The position numbers were made by a program, and so were the translations under genes. DNA of 7,874 nt from Bacteroidales bacterium (GTDB lineage Bacteria; Bacteroidota; Bacteroidia; Bacteroidales; Muribaculaceae): the NCBI GenBank assembly GCA_900770215.1, contig CAAGJW010000093.1, positions 1-7,874 on the forward strand, written 5' to 3'. The notes under the pieces are model-generated. The model was not told the origin of the DNA and ran no database searches. It saw only the letters and a program-made list of their open reading frames with translations. Numbering within the stretch: position 1 is the stretch's first letter; every line of letters begins with the position of its first letter. Positions 1-7,689 of the stretch are shown piece after piece.

Positions 1-98
1 AGTGGCTCATCCACGCCCTCGACAACATCCGCGACGACACACCGCCCGAACAAATCAAGAACCTGCTCCCATACTACTACAAAAAATCCCGCGAGTAA
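1..98 (+). CDS. C-terminal end of a probable IS66-type transposase (5' partial)
   Basis: Only the last 31 codons are present, read from base 3 and ending at TAA 96-98; the gene enters from beyond the left edge. The visible peptide begins WLIHALDNI, has an acidic, proline-containing middle (DDTPPEQ), and ends with LLPYYYKKSRE. A Trp-Leu start, a short helix and an I..LLP(Y/W)-aromatic finish is the pattern of the small C-terminal domain of IS66-family transposases, which typically ends in LLPxxW or similar. If that is right, the protein is the DDE transposase (TnpC) of an insertion sequence. With so little sequence the family call rests on motif resemblance alone. The coding sense is well supported: the frame is open from the edge, and the composition is protein-like. 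An unrelated chromosomal gene with a similar tail remains possible. Confidence 0.5.
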   Translation, partial: WLIHALDNIRDDTPPEQIKNLLPYYYKKSRE

Positions 99-150
99 TG
101 CCGCGAGCTTTTTTTGCACATCAGCACGACGGCTCATTTCGGATGGTTAC
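1..150 (+). mobile_element. Possible right end of an IS66-family insertion sequence
   Basis: If the leftmost gene is an IS66 transposase, the element should end a short distance after its stop. IS66 elements usually have termini starting GTAA (ending TTAC) and make 8-bp target duplications. The segment after the stop ends in GGTTAC at 145-150, read outward from the other strand as GTAACC. A second TTAC at 155-158 is an alternative edge. The sequence beyond 150 becomes more AT-rich and contains the terminator of the neighbouring operon, which fits a junction between element and host DNA. The left end is outside the window, so neither the inverted repeat nor the target duplication can be verified. 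Confidence 0.25.
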
Positions 151-253
151 TCAATTACCATGCAGCTAAAAAGGTCAGGAGAAGCAAAAAGGCACTTTCT
201 TTATAAGCCTCAGGAAAAAGCCAGCCTATTCCAGGAGGCTTTCACAATAAGTA
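99..253. other. Intergenic region between the transposase-like gene and tamL
   Basis: This 155-base gap separates two convergent genes. It holds a T7 run at 109-115 just after the stop of the plus-strand gene. The A6 at 81-86 and the T run could pair around two CGCG copies (90-93 and 102-105), which would make a weak terminator for the plus-strand gene, but the stem has two mismatches and I do not call it. The second half holds the minus-strand terminator listed separately. I see no small ORF with coding character and no RNA gene. Confidence 0.6.
215..242 (-). terminator. Intrinsic terminator of the tamB-tamL operon
   Basis: Read on the minus strand, AAAGCC (242-237) pairs with GGCTTT (222-217). 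An inner CCT/AGG (235-233 with 227-225) extends the stem past a small internal loop to a 5-base loop. The stem is followed by a T run that reaches 215. An alternative 5-bp hairpin AGCCT/AGGCT (240-236 with 227-223) leads directly into GGCTTTTT. It lies 12 bases after the tamL stop, the expected place for the end of the operon. A larger competing stem (241-235 with 211-205, 7 bp) is also possible. Confidence 0.6.
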
Positions 254-2557
254 TCAGAAGGGGTAGCCTATGGCCAAGTGGAATGCCAGCCCGTCTTTGA
301 ACTTGGCGATATTGTAGTAACCGCTCTTGCCTGTTTCATAGGGTGCATGGATGCCAATGCCCAAATCGGCACGCACCACGATCATGCTCATGTCAAATCT
401 CAGGCCGAGTCCCGTACCCACCGCCAGCTGGTCAAAGAATTTCTTCATCGTGAGCTTGCCGCCCTCTCGCTCAGGGTCGTCCTTGAGCAGCCACACATTG
501 CCGGCATCGAGAAAGATGGCACCATGCAGGTAACCCAGAATGGGGAAACGGTACTCCCAGTTGTTTTCAAATTTAAAAGTACCCGTCTGGTCATAGTAGC
601 CAAAATTGTCGTCAGCCGAAACGCGATAGCTGCCTGGACCTATCGAGCGTATTGTGAAAGCTCGCACCGAGTTGGCACCACCCGAGTAGAACTGCTCGCT
701 ATAGGGCACCTCGGTCGAGTTGCCATAGGCATAGGCTGCCCCCACGAGCAAGCGCGACACCAATTGCGACGACTGTGTGAGCGCAAAGTTCCATACCAGC
801 TGGGTTTGAATCTTGAAGAATTGAGAGAATGGCGTGCCAAAAAGTTTCTTGTTGTTCTTGCTCCCGCACATCTCCCAAATGCCGGCAAAGACGTTGCCAG
901 CCTCCTTGGCATCGATATTCCAAGTGATACCGTTGCGCCCAAAGTTGTTGGTGTAGGTAAAGGAGTAGCCCATCGAGGGGATGTAGGTGTTGTTGAAGCT
1001 GTTCTTCACCACTGGATTCTGGCTCATGATCAAGTCCATATCGGGAGTAGTCGAGAGCAACTTACTATACACGAGGCGAAATGGTGTGAATTCACTGAGA
1101 GAATGACGATTGGAATGCCATTGCCATGTGAAGTCGACACCGAGTTGCAGCATTTTGAAATAATCGGGACGATTGAGGATGCTTGCATATTGCGACACAC
1201 GCGTCCAATTCACAAAGCGACGGCTGCGATCCACAAAGCGCGGAGCGAGCAACCGCGGTATTGCAAGTTCCACATTGTAGCCGAACTCATAGGAATTGAA
1301 CTCACTGTTCTTGTAGGCACCTCCCTTGCCAGTTTGCCACTCATAGGAGGCGCGCACATCGGCACTGAGCCGCTCGCCGCCACCAAATAGGTTCTTGTGG
1401 GTAAGACCCACCTTGAGGCCTGGGCCGAGGAAACTATTTGACTTGTAGGCTCCTTGCACCTGCAGGTTGGCCTCGATGGGCTTGTCGAGCATGCAAGTCA
1501 CAGTAAGGTCGAGCAACCCGTTGCCCTCGGCATTGGTTGAGTCGAGCGGCGTTACCTTCATGTCGACATTGCTGAAGATGCCCAAATTGGAAAGTTGCAC
1601 CTGCATGCGATCCATGTTGCCCACCTTGAAGGGGCGGCCCTTGCGTCCCCTTATGCACGAGAGCAACGAGGCATCGCGCAACCTGACGGGAGAATACTTC
1701 ACCAGTGTGCAACGCGGAGTCTCGATAGTGTCGGGAGTGCCCGAGTTGTCGTTGTTGAGCACAGTCACGGTCACATTGTTGACATAGTAGCGCACCAGTG
1801 CCGAGTTAGGGACATTGCTTGCCTTGGTCATCTGCATGTTGACAATGCCCTTGGTCGACAAACTGTCGGCCAGGTACTGTATATACTCTGGCCGGAAAAA
1901 ATAGTAGCCATTGTTGCGCAAAGCATTGGCAATGTCGATGCGCACCTGGTTGAGCGAGTCGAGACAATAACGACTGCCCGAACGGTAATAGCTGCTAGTC
2001 CGGGCACATGAGTCGATGAAGTTGCTCACTGGCGTGCCAGTGCCCAAAGGTGAGATTTTCCCCAACACATAGGGTTTGTGCACCCACACCTGGTAGCTGA
2101 TGCTGGCTTTCTTGCGATTGCGCTTGCTATAGTTGAGCGTGTACTTGGCACTGGAGCCGAAGTAGCCATTGTTGCGCAACAAAGTGTTGATCATGTCGAC
2201 ACGAGTGGCAGGGCGCACATAGCTTATGAGCTTGGGCTCGGCAACCAGCTTCTTGTAGAGCCAGCCCTTGAGCCCCGTGGAATTTTCATCCCAGTGGTTA
2301 TACATCCACAGCCCCACAGGAAACGGGGTGCGGTAGTAGGGCGAATACAACGGATTGTTGGGCTTTACATTGATGGTGGTGAAAATGGCATCCTGCACAT
2401 CGGGGGCAATCTTCACGCTGTCGTCCTGCTTGTATTTCAACTCCTTGACACCTGTGTAGAGCGTTTCGTCGCTACCCAAGCGCGAGGTGGTGGAGCAAGC
2501 GGCGAGAAGGACCGAGACCGCTGCAATATACATGTATTTCAACCAGTAATGCTTCAT
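254..2557 (-). CDS. tamL: TamL, BamA/TamA-family outer-membrane assembly lipoprotein
   Basis: This 767-residue protein is the outer-membrane half of the Bacteroidota translocation and assembly module. Residues 1-21 form a lipoprotein signal peptide: basic-aromatic start, hydrophobic core, lipobox LLAAC with the lipidated cysteine at 21. Residues ~120-340 are POTRA-like modules, each with a helix and an 'LxNxGYF/GIF' turn (LLRNNGYF 126-133, ALRNNGYYF 212-220, QLSNLGIFSNV 321-331). From ~360 to the end is a 16-strand-type barrel with alternating strands, aromatic girdles and GGGERL (392-397). The motif GGANSVRAF (626-634) corresponds to the conserved VRGF of loop 6 in BamA/TamA, with Ala633 in place of Gly. 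The chain ends in Phe767, the usual outer-membrane barrel ending. It is longer than E. coli TamA (577 aa), as expected for TamL. The ATG overlaps the tamB stop and is immediately followed by the signal peptide, which fixes the start. A BamA paralogue is less likely, because of the lipobox and the tamB partner. Confidence 0.92.
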   Translation of the reverse strand: MKHYWLKYMYIAAVSVLLAACSTTSRLGSDETLYTGVKELKYKQDDSVKIAPDVQDAIFTTINVKPNNPLYSPYYRTPFPVGLWMYNHWDENSTGLKGWLYKKLVAEPKLISYVRPATRVDMINTLLRNNGYFGSSAKYTLNYSKRNRKKASISYQVWVHKPYVLGKISPLGTGTPVSNFIDSCARTSSYYRSGSRYCLDSLNQVRIDIANALRNNGYYFFRPEYIQYLADSLSTKGIVNMQMTKASNVPNSALVRYYVNNVTVTVLNNDNSGTPDTIETPRCTLVKYSPVRLRDASLLSCIRGRKGRPFKVGNMDRMQVQLSNLGIFSNVDMKVTPLDSTNAEGNGLLDLTVTCMLDKPIEANLQVQGAYKSNSFLGPGLKVGLTHKNLFGGGERLSADVRASYEWQTGKGGAYKNSEFNSYEFGYNVELAIPRLLAPRFVDRSRRFVNWTRVSQYASILNRPDYFKMLQLGVDFTWQWHSNRHSLSEFTPFRLVYSKLLSTTPDMDLIMSQNPVVKNSFNNTYIPSMGYSFTYTNNFGRNGITWNIDAKEAGNVFAGIWEMCGSKNNKKLFGTPFSQFFKIQTQLVWNFALTQSSQLVSRLLVGAAYAYGNSTEVPYSEQFYSGGANSVRAFTIRSIGPGSYRVSADDNFGYYDQTGTFKFENNWEYRFPILGYLHGAIFLDAGNVWLLKDDPEREGGKLTMKKFFDQLAVGTGLGLRFDMSMIVVRADLGIGIHAPYETGKSGYYNIAKFKDGLAFHLAIGYPF
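2554..2557 (-). promoter_or_regulatory. ATGA stop/start overlap coupling tamB and tamL translation
   Basis: On the minus strand the ATG of tamL (2557-2555) overlaps the TGA of tamB (2556-2554). The only purine-rich element before the start is GTGAAAGA, inside the tamB coding end, and there is no clear Shine-Dalgarno sequence. Termination-reinitiation coupling is therefore the simplest explanation for tamL expression, and would keep the two subunits in balance. The overlap is seen directly; the coupling is inferred. Confidence 0.8.
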
Positions 2558-5500
2558 TCTTTCACAGTGCGTTTAACGGGTGATGCATCAGGAGCCTCGA
2601 GGCCGCTCGACTTATCCTCGATCAGGAGCTTAGGTGCCACTCTGATAGTGGTGTCGACCAGCGATTGCTTTTTCTTGCGCCACCAGAAGAAATCTTTCAT
2701 GTTGCCTATTTTGCGCTTCATCACAAATGCAGCGCCCGTCTGCGTGACAGTACCCTCAAGAATACTCTCAATACCCGACGAGCGGAAGAGCTTCACCATC
2801 ATGTTGCCGCTGCGGTTAAGATTGTACTCTATCGAGATATTGTTGAACAAGTTGTCGGCAAAGTTGCTTTGCTGAGTGGCGTCGGTAGAGTACTCACCGC
2901 CCACCACTACCTTGAGGCGGTCGTTGAACAGGGTCTTCGACAAGCGGTAAGAGTAACTCATCTGGTCGCTTGTGCTCGAACCGCTCTGCCTCTCATAGGA
3001 GTTGATACCGAATGAAAGGTCGATGCCATGCAGGTTGTTGGCCGCCCAGTTGTTGAGCTGCGACTGGATGAAGGAGAAAAGTGCATTGTTGGCCGAAGCA
3101 AGCTCAGGATTGTTGGCGCTCGACTCGCTCGAATAGGTGTTGTAGAGCAGCAGGTTGATTGCAGCAGCACTGCGCTGGGCAGCCGTCATGCCTTGCAGCT
3201 CGTTTTCAATGTCGGCATCATTGGTTGTGGCCAAGTCGAAAGTCACATTCATGTGGTTCAAGTTGTCTTTGACCATCGCAGTCACAAGGAAATCGACAAC
3301 GCGCGACGAGCCACTGCTCGAGTTCACAGTAGCGCGCATCTTGTCGGTTCCTGTCAAGTTCAACATGGGATTCATCATCTCGCCAGTCCACGATATCGAG
3401 CTGCCTTCGGCAATTTCAAACACCTTCTGCGATATCACAGGAGGTGTGTAGCGCACCTCGCCGCTCTTGATGGTGTAGGAACCCACAAGGTTGTCCTTGC
3501 CGGCAAAGTCGAGGGTGTAGCGCAATTTGCCTGTGCCCTTGGCCGTCACGCGGCTCTTGCCGTCTTGTGTGAGATAAACGTTGAACTTGGCTCCCTGTGC
3601 AATTGCGATGTTGATGTTTAGATCAAGCGACGAGGTAGCCTCACCTGTAATGAGCTTGCTCAAGGCATGGGTAGTATCGGCAGGATTTACAAAGGTCACC
3701 ATGTTCTCGTCGACCATCTTGCTGCTGCGCAAGGCATCGACCTCATCGAGCATCACATAGGTTATGTCGCTTGAGGGCAGAATGCTTACCGATGCGCCTA
3801 CACGCATGTTGCCGCCCTTGCTCTGTATCGAGGCATTCAAGTCGCCATAGCAATTGCCGAACATTTCAGACCACCGCCGCTGCTTGGCACCTATAAACTG
3901 CACGTTGTTGCCCGAGAAACTCAGGTTCATGTCCATTGTGCTCAAGTCGACCTGGCCACGGGCTGTGATGGGACTGCCGTTGAGGCCATACAGTTTCGTA
4001 TCATTGAGGCGTACCAGGCTGTTGGCAACTACTATCCTACTCGTGTCGAGGCGCAACGAGCATCCATAGGTGGGCAATGAGACAACGGCCGAGTCACCTT
4101 GCACATAGCCATTGATTTCGGGCTTGGCAGTAGTGCCCGTCATGTGCATTTCGCCGTCGATATAGCCATCGAGCGCCACATAATAGCCCGGAATGAATGC
4201 CGAAGCCTTCTGCAACGGGAAGCGGTCGAGCTGCACATTCAAGTTCATGGGGCTGTGCGATGTAGAGTCGTTGAGTACGCCATAGGCAAGAGCCACCTTG
4301 GATCCGTCGAGCGACATGGTGGCATTGAGTTTGGTTGCCATCGTAGCAGGATCTACACTCAGCTTGGTGTCAATCGACACGTCGCCCTCATGCATCCCAT
4401 TGTAGGCAAAATCCTTGATCTCGACCACGCCGTCGCCGTCCATGTTGCGACCATCGTAGAGCACGTTCACGTTGCCGTTGACCGTACCGCTCATGGTGGG
4501 CAGCGCAGGCACGTAAGTCGTCCACTGATCAAGCTTCAAGTTGTTGATGTCGAGCAGGATGTTTTCCTTGTTGGGGTCGTCGGTCTTTTCCGACTTCAAG
4601 GCCAGACTACTTGAGTCGTTCTTTATCAAGAAGTCGACATCGAGCATGCGCGTTTTATAATTGAAATTGAAATAGTTGTCGGCATTTACCTCCCAGTTGC
4701 GATATCCTATCACGGGCCGCGTGGGGAATAGTCGTGCCTTGATTTCGTCCTTGTCGAGGGTGGCATTGGCACCGAGCTGATAGCCCATCTCGCCATTGAT
4801 GTTGTGCTGCACTACCATGAGATCGAGCGTTGAGCCCAGTGCGCCGCCTGTGACATCGACTTGTGCAAAGTCGTCCCACGTGCCAGGAGCATTGCCCATG
4901 TGCACGTCGAAAGTGAGGTACTTGTCGTCTTGCTCATTGGCATGGAAGCGCAAGGTGTCGATGGCACGGTCGCCCACACTCAGCTGGTGCACATAGCCGT
5001 CCATGTAGATGGTGGAATCGTTGCGTATCTGGCAGTTTATGTCGCGGAAGTCAACGTTGTAACGCGCCACATAACGCGGGATGATGCCATTGGGGCCACA
5101 TCGCAGATCGAGCACAAATTTTGGCAAGGCTTCCTGCAGGCTATTGATGTCGAGATAGCGCGCCTTGTATTGCTTTTGGGCAATTTCCAAAGTCTGGTTG
5201 AGCCGATTGGTGAACTGCTTGAGATTGCACTGCGACACAAAGTTGAGATGAGTGTCCTCGTTGTCGATATAGGCACTCACGGTGTCGGCATTGGAGGCAA
5301 ACCTCACATCGGTATTGTTGCTCACGAGCTTGTTGCCATCGTAGTTCCAGTTCAGGTCGGTCAAGTTGGCCTCGAGGTTGCAATACTGCGTTGTAGCGTT
5401 GTAGTCGATCGAGCCGTTTATTTTCCCGCTGCCGCGGCAAGGCACGTCGATCAGGCCGAACTTGCGGGCATCAAGATCGTTGACGATACCGTTCACAGCC

Positions 5501-7689
5501 ATCACATAGTGGCTGCCCTGTATCGTGCCATCTGCAGTAAGGCTCAAGTCGCAGTCGGTGTTGTGCGACACCACACTGCCCTTCACAATACCGCCGTTCA
5601 TGTTCACTTGGGCTTGAATGTGCTCATAACGCTGGCCCTGATAGGTGACGCCGCCCAGGTCGACATTGGCATTGACAGCTGTCGAGGCTTTCAAGAAATC
5701 GAAGCCGTGTCCGCTGGCCGTGACATGGGCCGTGAGGTCATCGGCCGGGGCGAGTGGCAAAATTTTCTTCACAGGGAAATGATCGAACGTTGCATCGACG
5801 TTGTAACGCTGGCTGCTGGCGCTGAAACTGCCTTGGCCCACAGCACGGCCGCCAACCAGGCACATGGCCACATTGCCTGCCACGTTGCTCTTGGCATCAA
5901 AGCGCACACGGCCGTTGACAACCATGGCCGGAATGTTGATTTGCCGCCGCTGGGCCTTGTCGAGCAGCGTGGACTTGATAAAGTCGGCATTGGTCACTGT
6001 AGCATCAAAGGCCACATCGCCGTTCAACCTGGCAGGCACGAGTGGATAGTTTACACCGCCACTCAGTGTCACATGAGCATATTTTGGAATATTGGCTGAA
6101 AAAGATGCAATATTGATGCGGCTGGGTGTGCCTGCGAGTCGGCCACTCACCGCTATAGGATTGTATTGTGGCACCATCTTGAACATGGGCTTGAGGCGTG
6201 GCAGCATCATTGCAATCTCTTGCAAAGCAATCTTTGAGTCGGTGCCCACTCTGAAATAGCCATAAGGTTTCTTGTTGAGCAGCGTCATGGGGCCATGGGC
6301 ATCGAGATAGATGCTGCTCATGAAGGTTTTCAGGCTGAACTTGTCGATGTCGATATTGCCGTCGTGCATGGCCAGTGTGCCGTGTGCATTCTCAAATTCC
6401 AAGCCACAACGCTCCCTGGCCCTGAGGTATTGAAGGGGCACGCTCACGGTGGTGCCCCGATTGTACAGGTTGTGAATAGCAAGGTTCACATTGTTTACCT
6501 CGATATAGCTGGGGTCCAATCCCCTTGCTGCCTTGTGCCCTGTGGTGGCATAGAGCGCATGGCTGCTCGAGAGGCTCAATGTGTCGCACACCACAGTCCA
6601 CGGGCCGGCATCGGGAGCCGCCGGCTTAGCAGTTCGCAAAGCCCAACCCTGCGGCACTGCGCTTGCGGCTGCAACCCTTGCAGTAGGAGTGAAATAGCGG
6701 GCGTCGACACTGTCGACCGAGAGGCGCGACACGGCCACATTTTGGGTTCCCGTGTTCACCTCTCCCTTCACCAGCAGGGCATTGACCACCGAGGCCTTGA
6801 GCACGTCGATAGTGGGCAGCATCTTCATGTCGTAGTCGAGATGGCCCACTTGCAGGGTGTCGGCTCTCACCGCCCATGGCTGCGACGTGCTGGTGTCGAC
6901 AGGGGCTGGATGCAGCCGCTCGTAGAGAGCCGCATCGCGAGCGCTCATGGCATAGTAGCTGCACTTCACCTTGTCTACACTTAAGCTGCGCACGTCGACA
7001 GTGCAGTCGCCAGTGTTCACCCTGCCGTCGAGCAGCCTGGCATAGCCCACATGGGCATGCATCTTGTCGATTGTGGGCAACTGGCGCATGGTGAAGTCAA
7101 CATTGCGCAGCGTGAGCTTTATGGCGTTCACCCTCCAGGGCTTGGAGGCGGCTGTGTCGCTGTCGGGCTTCTCCTGCTTGCGGTCGGGATAGCCTGCATA
7201 CTGAATGCGCCCCCCGCTCAGCTCGCCGTCGACCACATTCACCACGCGATGGTCGAGATCCAAATCGGTGCCCGTGAGCACGCAATGGTCAATGTCGGCC
7301 ATGAGATACATGGACGAGTCCTCGCTCACCATGCGGTAGTAGCCATGTGTGAGCCGGGCGCTGCCCACCTTGAAGTCGCTGTGCAACAAGGGCAGCACCT
7401 CAACTCCCGTGGTGAGGTTGGCCACCCGCAGCATCGTGTCGCGGGCCTGGTCGAGGACCGAAACGCCGTCCATGCTCACGCTCAACGGAAACTTGAGCAA
7501 CACGCGGTCCATTTTCACCTCGAGCCCCGTCTTCTTGCTGGCATAGTCGCACGCATAGTCCTTGGCGACACGTTGAACCCATGGGACATATAACATCGCT
7601 GGCAGTACAACGATGAGAACAACCAGTGCTGCCACAGTCTTGACGATGAAGCCGGCTGCTTTTTTATATCTCTGCTTTGTTTCGCGCAA
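2554..7689 (-). CDS. tamB: TamB, AsmA-like inner-membrane-anchored periplasm-spanning protein
   Basis: This 1711-residue protein is the inner-membrane partner of TamL. TamB-family proteins form a long beta-taco groove bridging the two membranes and are implicated in outer-membrane protein insertion and anterograde phospholipid transport. A basic N-terminus (RETKQRYKK) precedes one transmembrane helix at ~12-34. Residues ~35-120 are AsmA-like (KTGLEVKMDRVLLKFP 53-68). A duplicated module follows at 184-341, then the Bacteroidota-type segment GLDPSYIEVNNVNL (390-403). Residues ~430-1250 are repetitive beta-strand repeats without other domains. The C-terminal TamB (DUF490) domain runs from ~1250 to ~1660; it includes GSYTIKSGEVRYTPP (1403-1417), the ISW..M.NP.L motif (1432-1443) and SYRLSKTLFNDRLKVVVGGEY (1580-1600). 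A basic 40-residue tail follows. It is longer than E. coli TamB (1259 aa), as usual in this phylum. The start is TTG: an in-frame TGA lies at 7707-7705, there is no ATG or GTG between, and the first internal ATG (M32) would remove the membrane anchor. It shares an operon with tamL. Confidence 0.92.
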   Translation of the reverse strand: MRETKQRYKKAAGFIVKTVAALVVLIVVLPAMLYVPWVQRVAKDYACDYASKKTGLEVKMDRVLLKFPLSVSMDGVSVLDQARDTMLRVANLTTGVEVLPLLHSDFKVGSARLTHGYYRMVSEDSSMYLMADIDHCVLTGTDLDLDHRVVNVVDGELSGGRIQYAGYPDRKQEKPDSDTAASKPWRVNAIKLTLRNVDFTMRQLPTIDKMHAHVGYARLLDGRVNTGDCTVDVRSLSVDKVKCSYYAMSARDAALYERLHPAPVDTSTSQPWAVRADTLQVGHLDYDMKMLPTIDVLKASVVNALLVKGEVNTGTQNVAVSRLSVDSVDARYFTPTARVAAASAVPQGWALRTAKPAAPDAGPWTVVCDTLSLSSSHALYATTGHKAARGLDPSYIEVNNVNLAIHNLYNRGTTVSVPLQYLRARERCGLEFENAHGTLAMHDGNIDIDKFSLKTFMSSIYLDAHGPMTLLNKKPYGYFRVGTDSKIALQEIAMMLPRLKPMFKMVPQYNPIAVSGRLAGTPSRINIASFSANIPKYAHVTLSGGVNYPLVPARLNGDVAFDATVTNADFIKSTLLDKAQRRQINIPAMVVNGRVRFDAKSNVAGNVAMCLVGGRAVGQGSFSASSQRYNVDATFDHFPVKKILPLAPADDLTAHVTASGHGFDFLKASTAVNANVDLGGVTYQGQRYEHIQAQVNMNGGIVKGSVVSHNTDCDLSLTADGTIQGSHYVMAVNGIVNDLDARKFGLIDVPCRGSGKINGSIDYNATTQYCNLEANLTDLNWNYDGNKLVSNNTDVRFASNADTVSAYIDNEDTHLNFVSQCNLKQFTNRLNQTLEIAQKQYKARYLDINSLQEALPKFVLDLRCGPNGIIPRYVARYNVDFRDINCQIRNDSTIYMDGYVHQLSVGDRAIDTLRFHANEQDDKYLTFDVHMGNAPGTWDDFAQVDVTGGALGSTLDLMVVQHNINGEMGYQLGANATLDKDEIKARLFPTRPVIGYRNWEVNADNYFNFNYKTRMLDVDFLIKNDSSSLALKSEKTDDPNKENILLDINNLKLDQWTTYVPALPTMSGTVNGNVNVLYDGRNMDGDGVVEIKDFAYNGMHEGDVSIDTKLSVDPATMATKLNATMSLDGSKVALAYGVLNDSTSHSPMNLNVQLDRFPLQKASAFIPGYYVALDGYIDGEMHMTGTTAKPEINGYVQGDSAVVSLPTYGCSLRLDTSRIVVANSLVRLNDTKLYGLNGSPITARGQVDLSTMDMNLSFSGNNVQFIGAKQRRWSEMFGNCYGDLNASIQSKGGNMRVGASVSILPSSDITYVMLDEVDALRSSKMVDENMVTFVNPADTTHALSKLITGEATSSLDLNINIAIAQGAKFNVYLTQDGKSRVTAKGTGKLRYTLDFAGKDNLVGSYTIKSGEVRYTPPVISQKVFEIAEGSSISWTGEMMNPMLNLTGTDKMRATVNSSSGSSRVVDFLVTAMVKDNLNHMNVTFDLATTNDADIENELQGMTAAQRSAAAINLLLYNTYSSESSANNPELASANNALFSFIQSQLNNWAANNLHGIDLSFGINSYERQSGSSTSDQMSYSYRLSKTLFNDRLKVVVGGEYSTDATQQSNFADNLFNNISIEYNLNRSGNMMVKLFRSSGIESILEGTVTQTGAAFVMKRKIGNMKDFFWWRKKKQSLVDTTIRVAPKLLIEDKSSGLEAPDASPVKRTVKE
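6667..7140 (-). repeat. Tandem duplicated ~71-residue module in the N-terminal part of TamB
   Basis: Residues 184-254 and 271-341 of TamB align without gaps and share about 33 of 71 positions by my hand count. Both start with PW.V, contain LPTID (204-208 and 291-295), then G.VNTG (222-227 and 309-314), then LSVD.V (236-241 and 323-328), and end with AR.AA. The units are separated by a Ser/Thr/Pro-rich linker. A third PW.V....L start at residue 363 opens the next, canonical segment, so PW recurs at 184, 271 and 363 (spacings of 87 and 92 residues). The identity is in protein more than in DNA, which suggests an old duplication. Each unit would add several beta-strands to the groove near the inner membrane. 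Confidence 0.8.

Noticed and set aside
89..107. Direct repeat CCGCGAG at 89-95 and 101-107 around the stop codon
   Set aside because: Two 7-base copies are easily found by chance and there is no further repetition to suggest a functional array.
81..115. A6...CGCG...CGCG...T7 as a terminator for the plus-strand gene
   Set aside because: The stem relies on A-T pairs plus a 4-bp CGCG core interrupted by mismatches, which is too weak to call without an energy calculation.
278..1390. Plus-strand open frame of 370 codons inside tamL
   Set aside because: It is antisense to the barrel domain, has no start signal or recognisable motif, and is explained by codon bias of the real gene.
2078..2875. Plus-strand open frame of 265 codons across the tamB-tamL junction
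   Set aside because: It is antisense to both genes, has no supporting signals, and its composition changes where the underlying genes change.
4861..6099. Plus-strand open frame of 412 codons inside tamB
   Set aside because: It lies fully antisense to a well-supported gene. Its translation is rich in His, Val, Ile and Ala with no domain pattern, as expected from the mirror of the biased codons of tamB.
2554..7689. Search for a hidden novel system (CRISPR, RNA gene, toxin-antitoxin, retron) within or opposite the large genes
   Set aside because: I saw no spaced direct repeats, tRNA-like folds or compact gene pairs. The whole stretch reads as one continuous TamB protein with domain signatures at both ends.
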